A stretch of DNA of 64,000 nucleotides, from contig CAMLTW010000002.1 of the NCBI GenBank assembly GCA_946486375.1, forward strand, positions 1 to 64,000, written 5' to 3'. Shown piece by piece: positions 53,290 to 61,137 of this stretch (position 1 is its first letter; each line of letters opens with the position of its first letter). Origin of the DNA: an uncultured Rikenellaceae bacterium (GTDB lineage: Bacteria > Bacteroidota > Bacteroidia > Bacteroidales > Rikenellaceae). A program made the translations under genes and the position numbers. The notes under the pieces are model-generated. The model made no database searches and had not been told where the DNA came from. It saw only the letters and a program-made list of their open reading frames with translations.

Positions 53290-55427
53290 GGCTGTGCCGC
53301 TTTTGCCGGTTCGGTCGTTGTTGCCGGAGCCGGGTTTCCGGAAGCATCCTTCGCTTCGGATGCCGTTTCTTCTTTCCGGCCTTCTTTCTTCTGCCGCTTC
53401 CGTTCTTCCTTCTTTTCCCGCCGGGTCCGGGGCGTTTCGGTTTCCGTATCCGAGCTGGAAACGGGGGCCTGTCCCGCAGCGGCGTTTTGCAGCGTGTCCG
53501 CAGGCAACAGTCCTTCCACGCGGGTGCCGTCGCTGCTCAGCACCGTGCTTTTCCCTTCCGGATGAGTCTGAAGCGAATCGGCCATGCTGACATGCTGCCG
53601 GGGTTTGAAAAGCTCGCTCACGTCGATGTCGAATTCCATTTCCCAGTTGGCTTTGGCGATGATGTTGCTGCTGCCGTTGGCCGGATTGCGGAACGTTTCC
53701 ACCTTTTCCGGCCGGATCCGCCGGATGAGGTCGCCCGTATCCCACTTCCCGTTCCGGTTCCGGTCTTCCGTCACGCGGAGCTGCACCGTTCCGGGAGTGA
53801 TGAAATTCAGTGCGTTTTTTCCTTCCCGAAGGTGCGCCGTTTCCTTCAGGATCTGGGAACCTTTTTCGTCCGTTACCTGAATGATATACTCGTATTCCGG
53901 CGTCGTGCCGGTCAGATTGACGATGAGCGAGCCGAATTTTTCCGGATCGGCCACCGTGAATTCCCGGACGATGGTGTCGTTTTCCTCTCCGTCGATGGTC
54001 ATCAGCGCCCCGGACGGAATGACCAGTTTATAGGCGTCCGAATGCTGCCAGTCGGTTTTCAGGTAATACCGGCGCAGGTTCATCGTGTCCCGCACCAGCT
54101 CGAACGGCACTTCCTGCGTGTTCTCCCGGATGTCCGTATGCGTGAGCGTGATCCGATCCTTGTCCAGCCGGACGAGCGGCAGTTCGAACTGGAATTCCAT
54201 GCCGTTGTCGGGAATCAGGGGGTTGTCTGCCTTGACCGTGTATTTCAGCTCCGATTTTTTGGGGACGGTATCCGCTTCCTCCCGTTCTTCGTCTTTCCGG
54301 TCTTTTTTCCGGACGAACGGTTTTTTGTATACGAACCGGAGTTCCTGCCTGTGGGGATAAAGCACGCCCGCGCTGTCGTGACGCTGGTAGACGATATCTC
54401 CGACGATGGTGTCGGGCAGCTCGTCCGCCGGAATGTCCAGCCAGTAAAGGAGCGAATCGCCCGTTTCCTTGGCCCGTTCCCGGATGATCCGGGTGGAATC
54501 GATTCCCTGCAGGGAGAAGCGCTCGATTTTCGGGAACTTGGAGGTGAAGCGGAGCATCAGTTCCTGCGCCTGCGGACGCTCGAATTTGCTGAGGTTCTGC
54601 CTCCGGTCGGGGTTTTCCCGGAAGGTTTGCAGGAAAATCTGCGGTTCGGCCACCTGGTACATCTTTACGGAATCGTACCACAGCAGGAACGAAGGCATCC
54701 GGGCCGGATTGTAAACGGTGTCCGTGAAAGCGATATCGTCTACTCCGGGGTCGTACATCTGGTTCCCGTTGTGGTCCACCATGGCGTAGATCCGGTAGTC
54801 CATCGCCTTGAGATTTTCATGCACGAAAACGCCGTTCGGCATGGTGCGGGCCACGGCCAATGCTCTGGATTTATGCACCACCGAATCCAGCTCCGTCGAA
54901 TCGGCTTTCGCATCGAAAAACAGGATGAAGGCTTTTTTCACCGTATCCGTGGTTCGCGCATCCGAGACATAGCCGGACATGTAGAGCGAATCGATTTCGT
55001 TTCCCGTGGAGAAAGTGTATTTCAGGCCCACATACGGATTCCCTTCGTTATTGTCCACCACGCTCGATCCGAAGTTCAGCACGTATGTCATATTGGAGTC
55101 CAATTCGGATTTGATGTCTACCACCACGCCGCGTCCCTTGATGGACGCCGTGGGCTTGCGTTGCATGAAAGGAGAGGTGAAAAACTCGTTTTGCAGGTCT
55201 TTCAGCTGTACGTATTCATCGAATTCGATAGCGATTCGGCCCGGTTTCAGGTTGGTCGTGTTGAACGGCGGAGTCATTCCCACCACCCGGGGGGGCAGGG
55301 TGTCCTTCGGGCCGCCCTGCGGGGCGATGCCCATATTGGCGCACCCCCAGAACAGACCGCTGGCGAACACGCCGCAGATCAGGGCCATTCCCGCATACCT
55401 GAAAAAATAAAGAAGCCTGTTTTTCAT
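53286..55427 (-). CDS. Ig-like domain lipoprotein of the cell envelope
   Basis: Lipoprotein with a long signal ending FWGC, followed by ANMGIAPQGGPKDTLPPRV, the standard opening of the Bacteroidota Ig-like (Big_5) envelope proteins. The Ig-like module covers about residues 40-145 (VVGMTPPFNTTNLKPGRIAIEFDEYVQLKD), then a long beta-rich body. The C-terminal 60 residues are a low-complexity, highly charged and Ala/Pro/Thr-rich tail (TRREKKEERKRQKKEGRKEE). 713 residues. First gene of a six-gene operon. The precise role is unknown. Confidence 0.85.
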   Translation of the reverse strand: MKNRLLYFFRYAGMALICGVFASGLFWGCANMGIAPQGGPKDTLPPRVVGMTPPFNTTNLKPGRIAIEFDEYVQLKDLQNEFFTSPFMQRKPTASIKGRGVVVDIKSELDSNMTYVLNFGSSVVDNNEGNPYVGLKYTFSTGNEIDSLYMSGYVSDARTTDTVKKAFILFFDAKADSTELDSVVHKSRALAVARTMPNGVFVHENLKAMDYRIYAMVDHNGNQMYDPGVDDIAFTDTVYNPARMPSFLLWYDSVKMYQVAEPQIFLQTFRENPDRRQNLSKFERPQAQELMLRFTSKFPKIERFSLQGIDSTRIIRERAKETGDSLLYWLDIPADELPDTIVGDIVYQRHDSAGVLYPHRQELRFVYKKPFVRKKDRKDEEREEADTVPKKSELKYTVKADNPLIPDNGMEFQFELPLVRLDKDRITLTHTDIRENTQEVPFELVRDTMNLRRYYLKTDWQHSDAYKLVIPSGALMTIDGEENDTIVREFTVADPEKFGSLIVNLTGTTPEYEYIIQVTDEKGSQILKETAHLREGKNALNFITPGTVQLRVTEDRNRNGKWDTGDLIRRIRPEKVETFRNPANGSSNIIAKANWEMEFDIDVSELFKPRQHVSMADSLQTHPEGKSTVLSSDGTRVEGLLPADTLQNAAAGQAPVSSSDTETETPRTRREKKEERKRQKKEGRKEETASEAKDASGNPAPATTTEPAKAAQP

Positions 55428-55479
55428 CCGTCCCGCTTTTGTGTGTTTCCCTGCAACCCGGATACCACACTTGAATTGA

Positions 55480-55487
55480 CAAAGTTA
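55480..55487 (-). promoter_or_regulatory. Promoter -7 element of the 55427-48857 operon
   Basis: TAACTTTG on the minus strand, 52 bases upstream of the Ig-like gene. No clear -33 TTG. Confidence 0.6.
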
Positions 55488-55529
55488 GGGAATAATTTTG
55501 AAATCGGAACGGACGGCTTTCCGAAAACG

Positions 55530-55560
55530 AAAAAGGCCTCCGGTGAGGGAGGCCCTTTTT
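55530..55560 (-). terminator. Terminator of the susCD operon
   Basis: AAGGGCCTCC pairs with GGAGGCCTT (one bulge) and is followed by TTTT on the minus strand, 35 bases after the susD stop. Confidence 0.8.
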
Positions 55561-55594
55561 CATCGGTGCCGGTCGGCTGCCGGCCGGCGAACCG

Positions 55595-57166
55595 TTATTG
55601 TCCGAGCGCCGGCGGCGTGGCGATCGGATTGTTGTCCGCTTCCGTGATGCCGTGATTGGACTGGATTTCCTTCAGCGGAATCCGGAGCAGGAACAGTCCG
55701 TGTTCCGCCGGCAGGTTATAACGGGCGGTTTTGAGGAAGTTCGTCCCGTCGTAGTTCCGAACGGTTCCCTTTTTCAGCCGTTTGAGGTCGAACCACGAGA
55801 AACCTTCGCCCCAGAGTTCGATCCGGCGCTGCATCCAGATTTCTTCCTGCAAGTCGGTCGGAGAGCTGGCCGCGCAGGTATAGTTCGGGTCGCGGTATCC
55901 CTGAACGAACTCTTCCAGCAGCGCTTTCGCCCCGCTCGGATCGCCTCCCAGAGCCAGACCTTCGGCTTCGATCAGGTACATCTCCTCTACCCGCATCAAC
56001 GGCCAGTCGCCGGCATTGAGGTCGCCCAGGATTTCCCCTTTGTAGGGCTTGAATTTGATGTTCGCGTACGGAGCCGCGCCCATGAACGGCTTGCCGTCCA
56101 GGTAGAAAATCCCGTCATCGGTCAGGAAACATGCTTTCCGGATATCATCGTCCGGGATGGCATCGTAGAGGTCTTTGCTGATGGCTTTGTACATTCTTCC
56201 GGCCCAGGCGTAACCGTAACTGAGCGTTCCCAGATGGGACGGATAATTTACGATTCCGGTAGCGACGACCTCATTGATCTCATTGAGATCGCATCCCCAC
56301 ATCCAGGCACGGTTGGAAATGTCGTTGAATCCGGTGGTCATATCCACGTATTCGTTGGGCGACATCGGCGTATAACCCGTCCGGGCGGCGTGGGCCGCTT
56401 CGGCCGCGTCCTCCCATCTTTCCATGTTCAGGTAAGCGCGTGCCAGCAGCCCGTAAGCCACCTGCCGGTCGATTTCATATTTCCCGCCCCGCCGGTATCC
56501 GGCCAGGTCGCCGATGGCGGCGGTCAGGTCTTCCAGAATGAATTCGTACACCTTTTCCACCGTGGCCCGCGGGTTGTTCCCCGCTTCTTCCCGCGTCGTC
56601 TTTTCCGTCAGGATCGGCACGGCCGGGTCGTTTTCGTGTCCCGCGTAGGCATGTGCATAGAGCTGTACCAGATGCAGGTAGCAGAATGCCCGCATCGCCC
56701 GGGCCTGTCCCATGTAGGCGATCAGGTCTTCGTTGTCGGTATCGGTCGGAACGGCTCGCAGCACTTCGTGCGCCTTGTCGATCAGACCGTGCAGCAAACG
56801 CCAATGATAATACATGTCCGTCGAAGTATAAGAGCGGTTGGAGTAGATCTGATCTCCCCAGAACCAGTTGTAGCCGTTGCCGGTCTGCACCATGTCCTGC
56901 CCCCAGAGTTCCATTGAAATGACGGTCGACGGATAACCGAATTCCGTATGATTGCCCGATCCGGTGACATCGAGTTGATTCATGTAGGCGTACATCCCGT
57001 TGATCAGCCCTATCATCCGTTCGGGGATCATTTCCGTAACCTCTTCGTTCTGATCCGTGGTCACGCTCTCTCCCGAAGGCCGGGCTGTCAGCTGGTCTTC
57101 CGTACAGCCGCTGAAAGCGAACGAGGCTGCGACCAGTGCGATAAGTCCCTGATATATGATTTTCAT
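55595..57166 (-). CDS. SusD/RagB-family surface lipoprotein
   Basis: Partner of the SusC at 57188-60409. Lipobox SGC after MKIIYQGLIALVAASFAF. SusD landmarks: RAMRAFCYLHLVQLYAHAYAG in the first TPR region, NNPRATVEKVYEFILEDLTAAI, YGLLARAYLNMERWEDAAEAA, EEMYLIEAEGLALGG and the RIELWGEGFSWFDLKRL motif near the end. The 523-residue length is typical. The start is 21 bases after the susC stop. Confidence 0.96.
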   Translation of the reverse strand: MKIIYQGLIALVAASFAFSGCTEDQLTARPSGESVTTDQNEEVTEMIPERMIGLINGMYAYMNQLDVTGSGNHTEFGYPSTVISMELWGQDMVQTGNGYNWFWGDQIYSNRSYTSTDMYYHWRLLHGLIDKAHEVLRAVPTDTDNEDLIAYMGQARAMRAFCYLHLVQLYAHAYAGHENDPAVPILTEKTTREEAGNNPRATVEKVYEFILEDLTAAIGDLAGYRRGGKYEIDRQVAYGLLARAYLNMERWEDAAEAAHAARTGYTPMSPNEYVDMTTGFNDISNRAWMWGCDLNEINEVVATGIVNYPSHLGTLSYGYAWAGRMYKAISKDLYDAIPDDDIRKACFLTDDGIFYLDGKPFMGAAPYANIKFKPYKGEILGDLNAGDWPLMRVEEMYLIEAEGLALGGDPSGAKALLEEFVQGYRDPNYTCAASSPTDLQEEIWMQRRIELWGEGFSWFDLKRLKKGTVRNYDGTNFLKTARYNLPAEHGLFLLRIPLKEIQSNHGITEADNNPIATPPALGQ

Positions 57167-57187
57167 GATGATTGTTTTTTAGATCGT

Positions 57188-60100
57188 TTAGAATTTGATG
57201 GAAATTCCGCCCGAGATCGTCCGGATCGGAGCGTAGTTCTGTCCGCCTACCTGGTCGCGTTCGCCGATCCCGTTGATGTACATGCGGGGATCGTAGCCTT
57301 TCCGTTTGCTGATCAGGGCCACGTTGTCCGCCACCGCATAAATCCGGACGGGGCCGATTCCGAGGGCTTTGCCGACCGATGCCGGCAGCGTGTATCCCAC
57401 CGTGATGTTCTGCAGGCTCAGGTAGGAAGCGTCGATCAGGAACCGGGTCGACGTACTGTTGGCATACACGTCGTCGTAATTCAGCGTCGGGACATCGGTG
57501 TTCGGGTTTTCGGGCGTCCATGCGTTCAGAATGTCGTTGTGCCAGTTGTAGCCGTGATCGTACGACGTGCCGGCGTGCATCAGAAGTCCGTAAGCCATGT
57601 CGTAATGTTTGCCCCCGATGGAATAGGCGAAATTGATCGAGAGGTCGATCCCCTTGTACGTAAGCGAAGTGCCGAATCCTCCGTACAGTTTCGGCAGGGC
57701 CGATGCGCCGCACAGTCGCTGCGTGGCATCCTGATAGGAGTCCGTCTTTTCCCGCGATCCGTCCTCGTTGTATTTCCACCACATGCCTTTTCCCGTTCCC
57801 GAATCGACGCCGGCCCATTCCCGCAGGTAATAGTCGTAGATGCTGCCGCCGACGGTATATTTGAAATAACCGGATACCAGTCCGCCCACCTTTTCGTTTT
57901 CAGGAGGCAGGCTGAGGATTTTGTTCTTGTAGTGGGTGGCGTTCACGTTGACCGACCAGCGGAAGTCCTTGTTTACGATGATGTTGCCGGTCAGGTCGAT
58001 TTCCACGCCCGTGTTGCGCATGTCTCCGATGTTGTCCGGATAGTTCGCATATCCCAGCGAGGGAGCCACGGCCCGGCGGAACAGCAGGTCTTCGGCTTTC
58101 CGGGAGAAGAATTCCACGCTTCCGAGCAAACGGTCGTTCCACAGCCCGAACTCGATTCCCGTGTTGAAGTTGTAGTTGGTCTCCCACTTGATATTCGGGT
58201 TTCCGACGGAAGAAAGGGTCAGGGCGTAGTCGTTCGCATTGTTCGACAAGGTGTAGATGTTCTGGTAGGGGTAATAATCCGGAAGGCCGGTGACGGGGTC
58301 CAACAGGCCGTCGTTCCCCTGTGAACCGTAGCTGATCTTGAATTTCAGAAAATTCAGCCAGGATGAAACGTTCTGCATGAAATCTTCCCGCGAAACGAGC
58401 CAGGAAGCTCCCACGCTCCAGAAGTTCCCCCAGCGGTGATCCGGATGGAATCGCGAGGATGCGTCGCGCCGGTATGAAGCCGAGAAGAAATACTTGTTGT
58501 CGTAATCGTACTGCACCCGCCCCAGGTAACCTTCCGTGAAATATTCGTCGATCTTAGAGCTGGTGCTCGGAGAGTTGATCGCGTTTCCCAGTTCGGGAAT
58601 TTCCGGATTGTAAAGCCCGGTTTTGTTCCCCCACAGGTCGGTTTTTTTCAGCGAATAGTATTCATGTCCCAGCAGGACATCCACATTGTGCTTGCCGAAC
58701 GATTTTTTCCACGTCAGCAATTCCTGCAGGTTGAGCGCGGCATCGCGCAGGTGTTCTACCGACACTTCCCCGCCGGAATTGGCCATTTGTCCGTAATAGG
58801 AGTTCCTCCGATATTGGAAGCGGGTGTTGTCCACGTCGAACCCGGCGTTGAAGGTGAATTTGAAATCTTTCAGGAAAGAGATTTCCGCATAGGCCCGGCC
58901 CCCGAAAATATCCGAAAGGTAGGTTTGCGTGTCCAGTTCCTGCGCGCTGATCGGATTCGCCTGGCTTAGGAAAGGACGCTCGATTCCGCTGGTGGTGCCG
59001 TCCCCGTAGTCGTAAATCTGCCGTCCGCGTTTGTCGATCCGGATGTTCCCTTTTTCGTCCCGTACGTACAGGGGATAGATCGGAGCCATGTTTCTCGTAG
59101 CATAGAACATGTTCATCGATCCGGTCTGTTCGAAATCCGGATCTTGGGTCTTGTTGTTGGCGAACGAAACGTTTCCGCCGATCTTCAGCCACGACTTGGC
59201 CTGATAGTCCGCTTTCAACCGGGCTGAAACCCGTTCCAGCCCCGAATTTACCACATAGCCTTCATCATTGAGGTATCCGGCCGAAAAGTAATAGTTGAGC
59301 CGGTCGGAAGCGCCGCTGACGCTCAGGTTGTACTCCTGCCGCAGGCCGTTGTGGTAGGCCGCGTCGCTCCAGTCGTCCGGGAGGTAGTAATTGCCCGTGA
59401 TTTCATCCAGGTATCCCAGCTTCGCCTTCGGGTTGAGCTTGCCGTTCACCAGCAGGCCTTCCCCGTCCGGGACCGTGTACACCCGATAGTTGAGTGCGCT
59501 CGAACTCTGGCTGTCGTAGTCGGTCGGCAGAACCAGGTAACTGTTGGCCCATGCTTCCGCTTCGGCGAAGCTGCTTCCGTAATTGGCCATATCGGAGTTG
59601 ATGAGCGATCTTCCGAAGGTTTCGTAGTAGGTGCCCGGATTTTTCATGATATCGTATTCCGGAACGCCGCGGGAATTGACTCCCCATTTGGCGTCGAGGT
59701 TCACCACGGCTTCCCCCTTCTTGCCTTTCCGGGTGGTGATCAGGATGACCCCGTTGGCCCCGCGCGCACCGTACAGGGCGTTGGATGCGGCGTCCTTCAG
59801 CACGGTCATGGTTTCGATGTCCGCCGAATTGATGGCTGACAGGTCACCGTCGTAAGGCACCCCGTCCACCACGTACAGCGGAGCGCTCGATGCATTGATG
59901 GAACCGACCCCGCGGATGCGGATTTGTCCGGCCGTACCCGGTTGACCGCTATTGCTGACCACCTGCACGCCCGCTACCTGACCGGCCAGCGCTTTGGAGA
60001 TGTTGGACACCTGGCGCCGTTCGATATCGGTTCCGTCCAGTACGGAAGCCGAGCCGGTAAAGGCTTCTTTGGTCGAGGTACCGAAGGCCGTCACGATCAC

Positions 60101-60409
60101 GTTGTCGATGGTCTGCGCATCGGCTTCCAGAACCGCGTCGATCCGGTTGCGGCCTTCCACGGCTACCTGACGGGATTTCATCCCCAGCAATGAGAATTCC
60201 AACGTTGCGTCCGCCGGAGCCGAAATGGCGTATTGTCCGCTTCCGTCGGTGACCACGCCCCGATGGGTGCCGCTAACCATGACGGATACTCCCGTCAGCG
60301 GTTCCCCGGTATCGGAGGTAACCGCACCCGTTATGCGGATGTCCTGGCCCAGAACCGCCTGCAGCCCCGCCAGCAGCATAACCGAAAGTAACAAGGTAAA
60401 TTTTTTCAT
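57188..60409 (-). CDS. SusC-like TonB-dependent outer-membrane transporter
   Basis: Full-length SusC of 1073 residues. Signal MKKFTLLLSVMLLAGLQAVLGQ; carboxypeptidase-D-like domain (~24-100) with ITGAVTSDTGEPLTGVSVMV; a TonB-box region at IDNVIVTAFG; plug (~115-225) with IRIRGVGSI, YVVDGVPYDGD and VLKDAASNALYGARGANGV; then the barrel, ending GISIKF. Its first 38 codons and leader are nearly identical in DNA to those of the divergent susC at 61025, whereas most of the coding sequence differs. It belongs with susD at 55595-57166. Confidence 0.97.
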   Translation of the reverse strand: MKKFTLLLSVMLLAGLQAVLGQDIRITGAVTSDTGEPLTGVSVMVSGTHRGVVTDGSGQYAISAPADATLEFSLLGMKSRQVAVEGRNRIDAVLEADAQTIDNVIVTAFGTSTKEAFTGSASVLDGTDIERRQVSNISKALAGQVAGVQVVSNSGQPGTAGQIRIRGVGSINASSAPLYVVDGVPYDGDLSAINSADIETMTVLKDAASNALYGARGANGVILITTRKGKKGEAVVNLDAKWGVNSRGVPEYDIMKNPGTYYETFGRSLINSDMANYGSSFAEAEAWANSYLVLPTDYDSQSSSALNYRVYTVPDGEGLLVNGKLNPKAKLGYLDEITGNYYLPDDWSDAAYHNGLRQEYNLSVSGASDRLNYYFSAGYLNDEGYVVNSGLERVSARLKADYQAKSWLKIGGNVSFANNKTQDPDFEQTGSMNMFYATRNMAPIYPLYVRDEKGNIRIDKRGRQIYDYGDGTTSGIERPFLSQANPISAQELDTQTYLSDIFGGRAYAEISFLKDFKFTFNAGFDVDNTRFQYRRNSYYGQMANSGGEVSVEHLRDAALNLQELLTWKKSFGKHNVDVLLGHEYYSLKKTDLWGNKTGLYNPEIPELGNAINSPSTSSKIDEYFTEGYLGRVQYDYDNKYFFSASYRRDASSRFHPDHRWGNFWSVGASWLVSREDFMQNVSSWLNFLKFKISYGSQGNDGLLDPVTGLPDYYPYQNIYTLSNNANDYALTLSSVGNPNIKWETNYNFNTGIEFGLWNDRLLGSVEFFSRKAEDLLFRRAVAPSLGYANYPDNIGDMRNTGVEIDLTGNIIVNKDFRWSVNVNATHYKNKILSLPPENEKVGGLVSGYFKYTVGGSIYDYYLREWAGVDSGTGKGMWWKYNEDGSREKTDSYQDATQRLCGASALPKLYGGFGTSLTYKGIDLSINFAYSIGGKHYDMAYGLLMHAGTSYDHGYNWHNDILNAWTPENPNTDVPTLNYDDVYANSTSTRFLIDASYLSLQNITVGYTLPASVGKALGIGPVRIYAVADNVALISKRKGYDPRMYINGIGERDQVGGQNYAPIRTISGGISIKF

Positions 60410-60425
60410 AAGCGTTTGTGATTAA
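60297..60425 (-). repeat. 129-bp inverted repeat, left copy
   Basis: The 16-base leader and first 113 coding bases of the minus-strand susC repeat, in inverted orientation, at 61009-61137 with only 3 mismatches. Confidence 0.92.
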
Positions 60426-60462
60426 TTAAAAAGTGATATTCGCTGTTTTTGTGGATTTCCGC

Positions 60463-60484
60463 TTTAATCATAATGTATATTATA
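60463..60484 (-). repeat. 22-bp inverted repeat, left copy
   Basis: Identical, in opposite orientation, to 60943-60964. The unit TATAATATACATTATGATTAAA contains the dyad ATAAT-N4-ATTAT and lies about 55-80 bases upstream of each susC ATG. Confidence 0.8.
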
Positions 60485-60942
60485 CTCCCTGAAAATTAAG
60501 CGGCTCACAGGCCGTGTTCCCCCCTGTTCGGAAAGGAAAACGTCCTTTAAAAAACACTTCAGGAGGCAATACCCCTCGAAATCCGAAAGGGAACGCCGTT
60601 TTTGATGGGGCAAAGGGGATGATAGAAAAATAACAGCCGCGAGCGAAAAAAAATCTTTTAAAGGAAATGCTTACTGTTTTTCCGTAATCATCGAAGATGT
60701 GATTATATATTATAATGTATTCTTCTTTTTTACGGCACAATCATAACGGACGCCTGATTCCGTAAAGGGTTGAGGCACATATTATCACAAACTATCTTGA
60801 TATTTTTAGTATTTTTGCCGCCAGCGGATCCGTTGAAATGCTTGGCAAATCCGCAAATAACAACCTGATATTTTAATGCGTCTATCCCGATTTTTCGCTG
60901 CCCGAATCCGGATAGACGAAATGGCACAGTCCTATTTTGTTA

Positions 60943-60964
60943 TATAATATACATTATGATTAAA
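60943..60964 (+). repeat. 22-bp inverted repeat, right copy
   Basis: Second copy of the 22-base unit at a comparable distance upstream of the plus-strand susC; a candidate shared operator or promoter element. Confidence 0.8.
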
Positions 60965-61008
60965 ATATGACTTTTTGATCCTGAAGTATTGATATCGAAC
61001 TATTTAAC

Positions 61009-61137
61009 TTAATCACAAACGCTTATGAAAAAATTTACCTTGTTACTTTCGGTTATGCTGCTGGCAGGGCTGCAGGCGGTTCTGGGCCAGGACATCCGCA
61101 TAACGGGTACGGTTACTTCCGATACCGGGGAACCGCT
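61009..61137 (+). repeat. 129-bp inverted repeat, right copy
   Basis: Leader and signal-peptide region of the plus-strand susC, near-identical to 60297-60425 in inverse orientation. Beyond it the two genes drop to ordinary paralogue similarity. Confidence 0.92.

Larger units (their letters stand above)
60426..61008. other. 583-bp AT-rich intergenic region between divergent susC genes
   Basis: No convincing gene. It holds a 22-bp inverted-repeat pair (60463-60484 and 60943-60964), a related sequence near 60700-60720, and a TATTTTTG at 60810-60817 that matches TAnnTTTG on the plus strand but lacks a proper -33 element. It must contain the promoters of both susC genes. Confidence 0.6.

Noticed and set aside
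60480-60927. Two small minus-strand frames (86 and 65 codons) between the susC genes
   Set aside because: They start at weak codons, lack recognisable motifs and lie in AT-rich regulatory DNA.
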